Assembly (NCBI GenBank): GCA_030430845.1
Contig: JAUIKE010000024.1
Coordinates: 1 to 64,000 of the forward strand
Direction: 5' to 3'
Length of the DNA stretch: 64,000 bases
DNA from: Bacteroidia bacterium
GTDB taxonomy: Bacteria > Bacteroidota > Bacteroidia > Chitinophagales > Saprospiraceae
Shown piece by piece: positions 27,201 to 35,487 of the stretch. Each line of letters opens with the position of its first letter. Position 1 is the stretch's first letter. The notes under the pieces were generated by a model, which searched no databases, was not told where the DNA came from, and worked only from the letters and a program-made list of their open reading frames with translations. The translations under genes and the position numbers were made by a program.

Positions 27201-28555
27201 AAGTGCAACGCCCGCTGGCTACCGTGGTGATCGGCGGATTGATCACTTCTACAATGCTTACCCTGTTCGTATTACCCATTTTGTACCGCTGGACGGAAAC
27301 TCACAGTTTAGGTTTCAGTGGCGCGCGTAAAGTAGTAACAACGCTACTGCTCATGGTCGGACTGACGGCCTTGTTGCCGGTCAACAGCACGGCTCAGATT
27401 GCCGACACCTTCCCTAGCATTTCACTGGAAGAGGCAACGCAACAAGCACTTGTAAATTATCCAAAATTACAGGCTGCCCGACTGGAAGTCACCCGTCAGC
27501 AAGCACTGGAAAAGACCGCTTATGATCTGGGTAATACGCAAATCTTTACCGGTGCTGAAGAATTCGGTAATGGCAGTAGTGGGGTATATACTATCATCGG
27601 GGCCCAGCAACAAAATATTGATGTATTTGGGATCGCCCCAAAGCGGGCTATGCAACAACAAAGGGTGATGCTGGCCGAAGCGGCAGTAGATCTCAGTGAA
27701 ACGGCCATTCGACAAAAGGTGCAGGAGGCCTACTTTGCTACCTATGTTGCCAGAAACAAATGGTTACTGTATAGCCGGCTTGATTCCATATATCAGGATT
27801 TTCAACGTGCCGCCCGGGTGAAATACGAAGTCGAAGAAACCTCCCGGCTGGCTTTTCTGGCCGCTGCCAATCAGGTCAAGCAAATCACCTTACTGTTGGA
27901 ACAATCGGCCTATGACTACGCCACCGAATTGCAGCGATTAAACCTGTGGCTGGCCGGCGATACCATTTACACGGTGTCCATGATATCCTCACCCGACTGG
28001 GTGGAGCCGGTCCCACTCGTGGATAGCCTGGATAATCATCCGGCCTTAAGCTTAGCGAATCAGCGCATCCGGGTCGCGGAAGCAGAGAGGGAAGTGGCGG
28101 AAGCAGCGCTCAAGCCCCGCTTGAATGCACAATACGGGCTGCAAAGTATCGGTGGACAATTTCCTTTTCATCAGTTTCAACTTGGTGTCAGTATTCCTTT
28201 GTTCGCTCAGCCGGAGAAAGCCAGAATACAGGCCGCTGAGGTACAAACCCAAATTGCAGTGCAGGATTACCGGCAGGATCGCCTTGAATTAAATGCGGAA
28301 TACCGGGCGCTTCAGCAGCAATACCGGAAATGGTCTGCTTCCTGGCGGTTTTATCAACAGGAGGCGCTTCCCCTGTCGAGAGAACAGTTAGAGGGAAGTA
28401 TGCTGGCCTATCGCGAAGGGGCCATTGACTATGTAAGCTTTATCCAGAACCTTCAGGCCAGTGTGCAGGTGGAAGTAAACGCGCAGGAAGCTTTGGGCCG
28501 GTTTCTGGAGGCTAAGGCTAAGCTGCAATATTATCTTAATTCGTCAAATCAGTAA
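24203..28555 (+). CDS. CzcA-type heavy-metal RND pump fused to outer-membrane factor
   Basis: The product has 1450 residues. The first about 1040 are a complete RND heavy-metal pump with 12 membrane segments. TM4 carries DFGIIVDGAVIIVE (Asp400, Asp406, Glu413), the charged set of CzcA-type divalent-cation pumps, not the AMVDAAI pattern of CusA. After a further membrane or signal-like segment (VVTTLLLMVGLTALLPV) comes a TolC-like outer-membrane factor domain from about 1064 to the end, with long coiled-coil helices. The fusion merges inner-membrane pump and channel in one gene, a form known in Bacteroidota. It is followed by the adaptor after 10 bp. Zn, Co or Cd are the likely substrates. Confidence 0.93.
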   Translation: MIDQIIAFSVKNKLIIGLFTFALIGVGIWSMTKVPIDAVPDITNNQVQVITQAPNLGTEDIEQFITYPVEVAMANLPGVLEIRSVSRFGLSVVTIVFEDYMDTYLPRQLVNEKLAMVKEEIPAGFGEFFMGPISTGLGEIYQYTLEVEEAYSDRYSAMELRSIQDWIVRRQMSMVPGVVEVNAFGGKLKQYEVAVDPDELRAIDLTITDIFDALERNNQNTGGAYIEKNHQANFIRGEGLARSIQDIENIVVKTVGNIPIRIADVAKVKFGTAVRYGAFTKDGKGEAVGGMILMLKGANSNEVISDVKERVAQIQTSLPEGVTIAPFLDRSTLIAETTSTVSTNLLEGALIVIFVLVFLLGNWRGGLIVASTIPLSLLFAFILMNAFDVWANLMSLGAIDFGIIVDGAVIIVEGTVFFMVQRLQQGNKMDAEARDEVARSSASKMMNAAFFGQLIILIVFLPILFLEGVEGKMFQPMALTFMFAMLGAMILCLTYVPMISALFIRVGKAERRTWGDRIVLWIEDKYETVLAGVLKRTIIILTSALALFVLSVFAFSRMGGEFIPQLDEGDIAFHIILKPGSALSESIETATKIERILLENFPEIEHAMTRFGVADVPTDPMPMDIGDCFVLLKPKDEWVSAETKEELIIKMKEKLNVVPGVNYEFTQPIEMRFNELLTGVREDIAVKLYGEDLQLLAEKAEEMGRIIATVPGVGDMKVEATTGLPQMTVNHDREKLAQYGLNVNDINNVIEGAFAGAKAGVIFEGEKRYDLVVRLDSVHRTNINDLKNLYINTPSGSQVPLKELADISYEPGPMQISRDNTNRRTYVGVNVRGRDVKTLVEEIRQKLDAQLQLPPGYYIRYGGAFENLERATQRLQVVVPIALALIFLLIFFALRSFRQSMMIYMAIPLAAIGGVFSLWLRDMPFSISAGVGFIVLFGVAVLNGLVLISGWNELKEEGMTDLEDRIKTGARRRIRPILLTALTDILGFLPMALSASAGAEVQRPLATVVIGGLITSTMLTLFVLPILYRWTETHSLGFSGARKVVTTLLLMVGLTALLPVNSTAQIADTFPSISLEEATQQALVNYPKLQAARLEVTRQQALEKTAYDLGNTQIFTGAEEFGNGSSGVYTIIGAQQQNIDVFGIAPKRAMQQQRVMLAEAAVDLSETAIRQKVQEAYFATYVARNKWLLYSRLDSIYQDFQRAARVKYEVEETSRLAFLAAANQVKQITLLLEQSAYDYATELQRLNLWLAGDTIYTVSMISSPDWVEPVPLVDSLDNHPALSLANQRIRVAEAEREVAEAALKPRLNAQYGLQSIGGQFPFHQFQLGVSIPLFAQPEKARIQAAEVQTQIAVQDYRQDRLELNAEYRALQQQYRKWSASWRFYQQEALPLSREQLEGSMLAYREGAIDYVSFIQNLQASVQVEVNAQEALGRFLEAKAKLQYYLNSSNQ

Positions 28556-28565
28556 AAATCATAAA

Positions 28566-29783
28566 ATGTACCATATCATAAAAAATTCATTTGGACTGAT
28601 CGCTTTCTTGGTTTTTCTTACTGCCTGTAGTGGGACGAATCCGGGGGAGGAAGCTAATCATATGGAAGAAATGGAAAATCAAGCGCACGGAAGTGAAGAT
28701 GACCACCATCAGGAAGAAGGTGTGCATTTTTCTCAGGATCAGTTCAATGCTTTGCAAATGGTGACCGGCAAACTTCCCCGCCGGAACATTTCTGCCGTAG
28801 TGGAGGCCAATGGAGAGTTGGAAGTGCCGCCCCAAAATGAGGCCACGGTAACGGCGATCATTGGCGCAAATATCACTACTATTAAAGTCATAGAAGGAGA
28901 TGATGTCAGAAAAGGGCAGGTTTTAGCCTACCTGTCCCATCCCGACCTGACCCGTATCCAGAGTGATTACCTGGAAGCTTTCAACAGTTTGCACTTCCTG
29001 GAGCAGGAATACCAACGGCAAAAGCGGCTCTACGAAGAGGAGGTCGGATCGGGTAAAGCTTTTCAGCAAACGCAGGCAGATTTCCGGGCGGCACAAGCGC
29101 AGGTAAAAAGCCGGTCCATGCAGTTGCAACAGCTCGGATTAAATCCCGATCAAATTCGGGAAGGAAGCTTTTATCAACAAATGCCGGTGATCAGCCCCAT
29201 CAGTGGAACGATCACCAAGGTAGAGGTGAAAACCGGTCAGTATGTACAACCCGATAGGGATTTGTTTGAAATTATAAATATTGATCATATCCACGCCGAC
29301 TTAATGGTTTTTGAAAAGGATATCTATAAGATCGAGGAAGGGCAGCAGGTGCGGTTCCAAGTGGCCACTCTACCCGGTGAGGAGCTTTTTGCCAAGATCT
29401 ACTCTGTGGGTAAGAAATTTGAGCAGGACCCGAAGGCTTTACATGTACACGCCGAGATTGAGAATAAGACTGGTAAGCTTCTTCCGGGGATGTACATCAA
29501 AGGACAGATCCTGACTGATAGCATCACTACCGATGCTCTTCCCGAAGCGGCGGTGGTGAGTGAGGGAGACCGGTACCTGGCATTTCTGGCTACTAAAGAA
29601 TCCGGGAGTGATATAGAGGAGTGGGTGTTTACTCCAGTGGAAGTAATTCCGGGAACTACTCAAGATAATTGGGTTAGTGTTCGTTTGGTGCAAGAGATCC
29701 CGGAAGATACTCAATTCGCCCTCAATAATGCCTATTATCTACTCGCTGAATTGAAAAAAGGAGAAGCGGAACATAGTCACTGA
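28566..29783 (+). CDS. RND efflux periplasmic adaptor (CzcB/CusB type)
   Basis: The product has 405 residues, a lipoprotein with lipobox Cys21 (VFLTAC) and a His/acid-rich N-terminal linker (SEDDHHQEEGVHF). The membrane-fusion-protein order is clear: lipoyl-like half (GDDVRKGQVLAYLSHPD), helical hairpin (about 135-190), second lipoyl half (ISPISGTITKVEVKTGQYV) and beta-barrel domain. It links the inner-membrane pump to the outer-membrane channel. It is the second gene of the CzcA operon and ends 85 bp before the P1B-4 ATPase. Confidence 0.93.
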   Translation: MYHIIKNSFGLIAFLVFLTACSGTNPGEEANHMEEMENQAHGSEDDHHQEEGVHFSQDQFNALQMVTGKLPRRNISAVVEANGELEVPPQNEATVTAIIGANITTIKVIEGDDVRKGQVLAYLSHPDLTRIQSDYLEAFNSLHFLEQEYQRQKRLYEEEVGSGKAFQQTQADFRAAQAQVKSRSMQLQQLGLNPDQIREGSFYQQMPVISPISGTITKVEVKTGQYVQPDRDLFEIINIDHIHADLMVFEKDIYKIEEGQQVRFQVATLPGEELFAKIYSVGKKFEQDPKALHVHAEIENKTGKLLPGMYIKGQILTDSITTDALPEAAVVSEGDRYLAFLATKESGSDIEEWVFTPVEVIPGTTQDNWVSVRLVQEIPEDTQFALNNAYYLLAELKKGEAEHSH

Positions 29784-29868
29784 GACCAGTAGCACATCTG
29801 GACTACTCAGCCTGTTATTGCTATTGAAACAATTTCCGATTTAATGGAAGTAACCTGAAAATATAAAA

Positions 29869-32385
29869 ATGAAAAAACTGCAAATCAAAATACCACTCAT
29901 TCTGCCAGAAGTGCCGGACGAAAAGGATCAATGCGTTGATATTCTGATCAACCGTCTGCGGGAAGCCAAAGGCCTGGAAAAAGTACATCTGTCCGAGAAA
30001 ACGGACAATAGTGTACCTCAGCTTTGTTTTCATTATGATCCCGAACTTATTTCACTAGATCGCGTTCGCATCCTTGCCAGACAAACGGGTGCAGAGATCA
30101 CTGAAAAGATCGGCCATAAACTCATTGAAGTGAGCGGTATCCGTCACACGCATCATGCCCGGAATATTGAGCGAAAATTGCAAAGATTGGATGGCATCCT
30201 GGAGGCCGCAGTCTCGGCTTCCGGCATGGTGCGACTTGAGTTTGATACAAGCCAAGCCAATGAAACTGTATTGCTCCAGGCTTTGCGAAAGGAAGGGTTG
30301 GATATACCGGATACCAAAGTAAGCGCCGAGCGGTTTCTTCAAAAAATAGAGGTAGCTGAGAGTGTGCGAAAAGAAAAACGAACTGGTGAAAAAGAACGTG
30401 ATCATGACCATGCACATGAAGAGGAAGAATTACATGAGCACACTCATGGAGGGATTTTTGGAAAAAATACAGAATTGATCTTTTCCATTATCTGTGGGAT
30501 TTTGCTGGGGATAGGTTTCGCGCTTTCTTATGCAGAAGTCGTGCCGTTTTGGGTAAGCTTGGCCTTATATATCGGTGCGTATTTCTTCGGTGGATTTTAT
30601 ACAGCCAAGGAAGCTATCGAAACGGTTGCTAGAGGCGGTTTCGAAATTGACTTTCTCATGCTGGTGGCTGCTATAGGTGCGGCCTTCCTGGGAGAATGGG
30701 CTGAAGGAGCCTTGCTGCTGTTCCTTTTCAGCTTAGGGCATGCCCTGGAGCATTATGCAATGAATAAAGCTCGAAAATCAATTGCAGCCTTAGCAGCCTT
30801 GGCTCCTAAAACTGCCTTACTGAAGAAGAATGGCAAGATCGAAGAAGTCGGCATTGAGCAATTGAATATCGGTGACATTATTCTGGTAAAACCAAACAGC
30901 AAGATATCGGCGGACGGTATGGTGGTTAACGGTAAAAGCAGTGTAAATCAGGCACCTATTACGGGAGAGAGTGTGCCGGTGGACAAGGTGCCGGTAAATG
31001 ATCCCGACCGGGACTGGTCAGATAATAGTGAAATCAGGGATGAAAACCGGGTGTTTTCAGGCACGATCAATGGCAACAACACCCTGGAAATAAAGGTGAT
31101 CAAAGAAGCCAAAGACTCTACCTTATCACGGCTGGTGAAGCTGGTGAATGAAGCACAAACCCAAAAATCGCCGACTCAACGCTTTACGGATAAGTTTGAA
31201 AAATACTTTGTGCCGTCCGTCCTGCTTCTTGTATTAGTACTTAATTTTGCCTTCCTGGTGGTGGACGAAGCCTTTAGCGAAAGCTTTTACCGAGCCATGG
31301 CAGTATTGGTAGCGGCCAGCCCTTGTGCCCTGGCCATTTCCACCCCTAGTGCTGTGCTGAGTGGAGTAGCCCGGGCGGCCAAAGGTGGGGTGCTGATTAA
31401 GGGTGGACGACCGTTGGAAGATCTGGGCGAACTAACTGCTGTGGCCTTTGACAAAACAGGAACCTTAACCGAAGGGAAACCCAAACTTACCGAAGTGATT
31501 GTCCTGGGCGATAAAGGGGAAGAAGAAGTATTAAAAACGGCTGTAGCGGTAGAAAATCTCAGTGACCATCCTTTAGCTAAAGCGGTCGTGCGCGATGGAA
31601 AAGAGCGTCTTAAGGATGCCGATATACCGCAGGCTGAAAATCTGGAGGTAGTGCTAGGTAAGGGGATCAAAGCCACGTTGGGTGAAGACAATATTTATAT
31701 TGGCAATCTGGACTTGTTTGAATCTTTGGATAGTAAAAAGCCGCCTGCAGAAATAGAGAATAAGGTAAAGTCCTTAGAGTCCGAGGGAAATACAACGATG
31801 CTGATCCGGCAAAATGACACTTATATTGGTATTCTGGCCCTGATGGACACCCCGAGGGCTGAGGCGAAAAATACCCTGGAGCAATTGAAAAAGATCGGCA
31901 TAAAACACATGATCATGCTCACCGGTGACAATCAGCAGGTAGCCGACGCAGTGGCTAAAGAGATTGGTCTTACAGATGCTTGGGGTAGTTTGTTGCCCGA
32001 GGAAAAAGTGGAGGCCATCAAAGAGCTAAGGGAAAAGGAATCGAAGGTAGCAATGGTGGGCGACGGCGTGAACGATGCCCCGGCCATGGCCAATAGTACG
32101 GTAGGTATCGCTATGGGAGCAGCCGGAAGCGATGTAGCACTGGAAACAGCCGACATTGCTCTGATGGCTGATAAACTGGAGACCTTGCCCTTTGCTATCG
32201 GATTAAGCAGAAAGTCTAAAGGTATTATCAAACAAAACCTTTGGGTAAGCCTTGGGATAGTTGCTTTACTGATACCTGCTACCATTTTCGGATTTACCAA
32301 CATCGGTATTGCAGTGCTCATCCACGAAGGTTCTACATTACTAGTGGTATTTAATGCGTTGAGATTATTAGCTTATAAAAAGTAG
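29869..32385 (+). CDS. P1B-4-type heavy-metal P-type ATPase with HxxH HMA domain
   Basis: The product has 838 residues. Two HMA-like domains precede the membrane part. The first (about 5-75) lacks a CxxC; the second has SGIRHTHHARNIE near 85-97, with HxxH where CxxC is expected. A His/Glu linker follows (DHDHAHEEEELHEHTHGG). TM4 has SPC (AASPCALAIS, near 484) and the last TM has HEGST (near 818), together the signature of P1B-4 pumps (Co, Zn, Fe or Cd). DKTGTLTEGK, TGES, SDHPLAKAV and GDGVNDAPAMANSTVG are intact. It lies in the CzcA cluster, 6 bp before the CDF-like gene. Confidence 0.91.
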   Translation: MKKLQIKIPLILPEVPDEKDQCVDILINRLREAKGLEKVHLSEKTDNSVPQLCFHYDPELISLDRVRILARQTGAEITEKIGHKLIEVSGIRHTHHARNIERKLQRLDGILEAAVSASGMVRLEFDTSQANETVLLQALRKEGLDIPDTKVSAERFLQKIEVAESVRKEKRTGEKERDHDHAHEEEELHEHTHGGIFGKNTELIFSIICGILLGIGFALSYAEVVPFWVSLALYIGAYFFGGFYTAKEAIETVARGGFEIDFLMLVAAIGAAFLGEWAEGALLLFLFSLGHALEHYAMNKARKSIAALAALAPKTALLKKNGKIEEVGIEQLNIGDIILVKPNSKISADGMVVNGKSSVNQAPITGESVPVDKVPVNDPDRDWSDNSEIRDENRVFSGTINGNNTLEIKVIKEAKDSTLSRLVKLVNEAQTQKSPTQRFTDKFEKYFVPSVLLLVLVLNFAFLVVDEAFSESFYRAMAVLVAASPCALAISTPSAVLSGVARAAKGGVLIKGGRPLEDLGELTAVAFDKTGTLTEGKPKLTEVIVLGDKGEEEVLKTAVAVENLSDHPLAKAVVRDGKERLKDADIPQAENLEVVLGKGIKATLGEDNIYIGNLDLFESLDSKKPPAEIENKVKSLESEGNTTMLIRQNDTYIGILALMDTPRAEAKNTLEQLKKIGIKHMIMLTGDNQQVADAVAKEIGLTDAWGSLLPEEKVEAIKELREKESKVAMVGDGVNDAPAMANSTVGIAMGAAGSDVALETADIALMADKLETLPFAIGLSRKSKGIIKQNLWVSLGIVALLIPATIFGFTNIGIAVLIHEGSTLLVVFNALRLLAYKK

Positions 32386-32391
32386 CAAACA

Positions 32392-33183
32392 TTGAAAAAA
32401 AGTATTTTCACGATCAGTAAAATGGATTGCCCTTCCGAGGAGCAAATGATCCGCATCAAACTGGAATCCTTTCCCCAGGTGAAGCATCTGGAGTTTGATA
32501 TCCCATCCCGTAAATTGGAAGTTTTTCACCAGGATGATGTACAACCCATTCATGCTGCCATCAGTGAACTCAACCTCAATGACCAACTACAAGGTACTAC
32601 TGAGGCTGAATTGCCCATGGAGGTTGATGATACGCAACAACGGAAAATATTATGGTGGGTTCTGGGTATTAATTTTAGTTTTTTTGTGATTGAATTGACC
32701 ACTGGCTGGATATCTCGGTCCATGGGTTTGGTAGCCGATTCTCTGGATATGCTGGCCGATTCCATCGTTTACGGACTAAGTCTTTTTGCTGTAGGAGCAG
32801 CTATTTCTCGGAAGAAAAAAGTAGCGAAGGTTAGTGGCTACTTTCAGATGGGACTGGCTTTGCTCGGGTTTTTTGAAGTACTACGCAGGTTTTTCAGCGA
32901 AAGTGAAACGCCCTTGTTTCAATGGATGATCATCGTTTCTGTTCTGGCGCTTGCGGGTAATTTGGTTTCTCTTTGGCTGATCAATAAGGCCAAGAGTAAA
33001 GAAGCTCACATGCAAGCTAGCGCAATTTTTACCTCTAATGATATCATAGTGAATGGAGGGGTGATCCTGGCTGGGGCACTTGTTTTCTGGTTAGAAAACA
33101 AATGGCCCGACCTGATCGTTGGAGGGATCGTTTTCGGATTTGTATTGAGGGGTGCACTAAGAATTTTAAAATTAGCGAAATGA
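32392..33183 (+). CDS. HMA-CDF-like cation transporter
   Basis: The product has 263 residues. It starts at TTG 32392, because the HMA strand KKSIFTISKMDCPSEEQMI needs the residues before the next ATG. The first 75 residues are an HMA-like domain with a single Cys (CPSE in place of CxxC). Five to six membrane segments follow, with the cation-diffusion-facilitator motif SLDMLADS and TSNDIIVNGGVI in place of the usual HxxxD metal site. It starts 6 bp after the ATPase stop, and its TGA overlaps the Fur gene's ATG. It is probably a Zn/Co/Cd exporter, possibly atypical. Confidence 0.84.
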   Translation: MKKSIFTISKMDCPSEEQMIRIKLESFPQVKHLEFDIPSRKLEVFHQDDVQPIHAAISELNLNDQLQGTTEAELPMEVDDTQQRKILWWVLGINFSFFVIELTTGWISRSMGLVADSLDMLADSIVYGLSLFAVGAAISRKKKVAKVSGYFQMGLALLGFFEVLRRFFSESETPLFQWMIIVSVLALAGNLVSLWLINKAKSKEAHMQASAIFTSNDIIVNGGVILAGALVFWLENKWPDLIVGGIVFGFVLRGALRILKLAK

Positions 33184-33593
33184 AAGAAATTGATAAAATT
33201 TTAGAAAAAAAGGTTATTCGTATCACTCCCACGCGCCAACTTTTATTGGGATATTTTTTACGAAATCAAAAGACATTCGGTTTGCAGGAATTGGAGAAAG
33301 TTTTTCCAAAATCCGATAGAATAACTATATACAGAACACTAAAAACATTTGAGGAAAACGGCATCATTCATAGCATTGATAATGGTACCAGTGAAGTGAA
33401 ATATGCCCTGTGTAAGGAGCGTTGTTCTCCTTCTTATCACATTGACCAACACCCACATTTTCATTGTGTTAATTGTAGTCAAATTATTTGCTTGGAAAAT
33501 GTTTCCATCCCTTCAGTTGAGCTTCCTGAAGGATATACACTTATTAACATAAGTATGATAATGAAAGGAACTTGTAAAAACTGCCAAGCGTGA
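33180..33593 (+). CDS. Fur-family metalloregulator (Zur/Fur-like)
   Basis: The product has 137 residues from the ATG at 33180, which overlaps the preceding TGA. The N-terminal winged helix has TPTRQLLLGYFL and DRITIYRTLKTFEENGII. The C-terminal part has the His/Cys metal residues HIDQHPHFHCVNC and a second pair CKNC near the end, so the structural zinc site is present. It probably represses the upstream metal-export genes or senses zinc. The coding region is clearly AT-rich compared with the CzcA gene. Confidence 0.9.
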   Translation: MKEIDKILEKKVIRITPTRQLLLGYFLRNQKTFGLQELEKVFPKSDRITIYRTLKTFEENGIIHSIDNGTSEVKYALCKERCSPSYHIDQHPHFHCVNCSQIICLENVSIPSVELPEGYTLINISMIMKGTCKNCQA

Positions 33594-33649
33594 CTTTGCA
33601 ATTTCATTGCATTGGAGACCAAATTAATTTTAGAGAAAAAATATTGAGC

Positions 33650-34201
33650 ATGCAAAGGTATTTATTCATTTTTCTAATTGTTTATTTCTTTTTCGTTTTC
33701 TTTTTACGGTCGTATCTGCTTTGGAAAAAAACAGGAGTAAATCCACTGACCTTTAGCAAATTGGATGATGCACATGGTTATAATGGAAAGGTGTTTTTAT
33801 TCATTTCCTTAGTGGAATTAGTAGTTGTATTTATTTATGCTTTTAAAAACGAATGGCATCAATACCTGTTGCCATTTTGGAATTTGGAATATAACTATTT
33901 GCAATATGTCGGATGGGGATTATTGATGTTATCTCTTATTTTAGTCTGGGTAGCTCAATCTCAAATGGCGAACTCTTGGCGGATTGGAATTGATAAGAAA
34001 AATAAAACTGAACTGGTTACAGACGGCTTATTTCCCATTTCAAGAAACCCTATTTTTCTTGTTATTATGATTGCCAATGTAGGGCTGTTTTTAATAATTC
34101 CAAATGCGTTCACCTTGCTTATTATTTCACTTTCTATGGTGAGTATTAATACACAAATTAGATTGGAAGAAGCATTCCTGAAATGGCGTGGTTCAATTTA
34201 G
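33650..34201 (+). CDS. Isoprenylcysteine carboxyl methyltransferase-family protein, 3'-truncated
   Basis: The product has 183 residues from the ATG at 33650; an upstream GTG at 33590 overlaps the Fur stop. It has four or five membrane segments and the family motif LVTDGLFPISRNPIFL, then RLEEAFLKWRGSI and a stop. Members normally continue about 15-20 residues with an FGxxYxxY-type SAM-binding end. That tail is missing and the stop lies 2 bp before the IS3 end, so the gene was cut when the insertion or a deletion occurred. It is probably inactive. Confidence 0.75.
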   Translation: MQRYLFIFLIVYFFFVFFLRSYLLWKKTGVNPLTFSKLDDAHGYNGKVFLFISLVELVVVFIYAFKNEWHQYLLPFWNLEYNYLQYVGWGLLMLSLILVWVAQSQMANSWRIGIDKKNKTELVTDGLFPISRNPIFLVIMIANVGLFLIIPNAFTLLIISLSMVSINTQIRLEEAFLKWRGSI

Positions 34202-34263
34202 CCGGACATTTTTTTAAGACAATTTTTCAAAATAATTTTCTTCTCTGGTCTCAAAAGTAAAAC

Positions 34264-35166
34264 TCAAGCTTGATTGACTTTCCAAAATTCCATCCAGTAG
34301 CGGTCCTCAAATTGAACTGGACTGAGGTAGTTCAGTGAGGAATGTTTTCTGATCGTATTGTAATACCCTTCGATATATTCAAAAATTCTCCTTTTTGCAT
34401 TTTCTAAGCCATAAAAAACATCACCGTTGAGCAGCTCTGCCTTGAACCTTGAAAATAGTGATTCAGCAAAGGCATTATCGTAGTGGTCATCTTTTCGGGG
34501 CATGCTTTGTCTAAACTGGTGCTGAGCCAGTAAAGCCCGAAAGTTGATAGAGCCATATTGACCGCCACCATCAGAATGCACGATCAAACCTGGACTGGGT
34601 TGCCGATTCCGGATGACCTGTTTCATAGCCCGGATGACTAATGATTCATCCATATGCTCATCCACTTGCCAACCCACTATTTTTCGACTGAATAAATCCA
34701 TGCAGGTGGCTAAATACAGCCACTCGTCATATCCATCCAGCGTACTCGGCAAATAAGTGATGTCCCCCACAATGACCTGGCTGGGCGCATCTGGAGGTGG
34801 CAGATCCAGTAGTAGATTCGGGCTTCTGCGTAGATTTGGATGGCTCTGAGTCGTTCTGGGCACAAAACTTTTGGGCTGAATAGCCTTCAGATTTTGTACC
34901 CTCATCAGTCGTCTTACTTTATTCAGACCTACCTCAAAGTTGCGATCCTTGAGCTCAGACCAAATTCTACGGGCTCCATATCGCTTAAGATGCCTTTCAA
35001 AAATCGTTTTTACTTCTTTTAGTAAAAGTTCTTCCTCCCTACTGGTTTGGTAACTTATTCCGGCATAAAAAGAATAATAAGCACTCCGGCTCACTTCCAG
35101 TACCCGACAAAGATGTTTAACCGGATAGTCGCTACTTAATTGCTCGATCAGTTTGTAAACCCTCAC
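34264..35166 (-). CDS. IS3-family transposase OrfB (DDE integrase domain)
   Basis: The product has 300 residues from a GTG at 35166. An N-terminal HTH_21-like part (YGARRIWSELKDR) precedes an rve integrase core. The DDE residues are visible in VGDITYLP, VHSDGGGQYGS and NAFAESLFSRFKAE, so the catalytic core looks intact. It ends with KHSSLNYLSPVQFED, typical of IS3 OrfB. The orfB frame stays open upstream of the GTG to the A6 run in orfA. Confidence 0.93.
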   Translation of the reverse strand: MRVYKLIEQLSSDYPVKHLCRVLEVSRSAYYSFYAGISYQTSREEELLLKEVKTIFERHLKRYGARRIWSELKDRNFEVGLNKVRRLMRVQNLKAIQPKSFVPRTTQSHPNLRRSPNLLLDLPPPDAPSQVIVGDITYLPSTLDGYDEWLYLATCMDLFSRKIVGWQVDEHMDESLVIRAMKQVIRNRQPSPGLIVHSDGGGQYGSINFRALLAQHQFRQSMPRKDDHYDNAFAESLFSRFKAELLNGDVFYGLENAKRRIFEYIEGYYNTIRKHSSLNYLSPVQFEDRYWMEFWKVNQA

Positions 35167-35188
35167 TAGGTCTGCCGGCTGAAAATGC

Positions 35189-35455
35189 TTAAGGCTTTTT
35201 TAAAATATCCCGTTCCATTTCAACTTCCGCCAGACGCTTTTTCAGCTGTCTTATTTCTTCTGTTTTGTCTCTATCCTTGTCCTCTTTTTTATCAACTGCT
35301 GCTTTCCTTCTCCAACGGTACAGCAGGGCTTCGCTCACCCCCAATGCCTCCGAAACAGATCGTACACTTCGACCGTCGGCTATCATTTGAAGGGCGTTTT
35401 GTTTAAAGGTCGCATCATAACGGCGACGTTTTTTTGGATAATTTTGCTTTTTCAT
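35189..35455 (-). CDS. IS3-family transposase OrfA (HTH)
   Basis: The product has 88 residues. A helix-turn-helix of the transposase_8 type (YDATFKQNALQMIADGRS, VSEALGVSEALLYRWR) is followed by a leucine-zipper-like helix (EIRQLKKRLAEVEMERDILKK). It ends two codons after ILK at an AAAAAAG run. A one-base backward shift there would add ALSIFSRQT and stop at a TAG that overlaps the orfB GTG. Confidence 0.92.
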   Translation of the reverse strand: MKKQNYPKKRRRYDATFKQNALQMIADGRSVRSVSEALGVSEALLYRWRRKAAVDKKEDKDRDKTEEIRQLKKRLAEVEMERDILKKP

Positions 35456-35487
35456 CTGAACACAAATTTACCTTATTTTTGTGTCCG

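Larger units (their letters stand above)
34203..35487 (-). mobile_element. IS3-family insertion sequence
   Basis: The element is about 1.28 kb, read on the minus strand. The ends share CGGACA (34203-34208; complement TGTCCG at 35482-35487) followed by an imperfect inverted repeat including TAAG and AATTT in register. It carries orfA and orfB of an IS3-type transposase. I find no matching short target duplication, and the genes on the two sides are different, so a deletion next to the element is likely. Confidence 0.87.
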
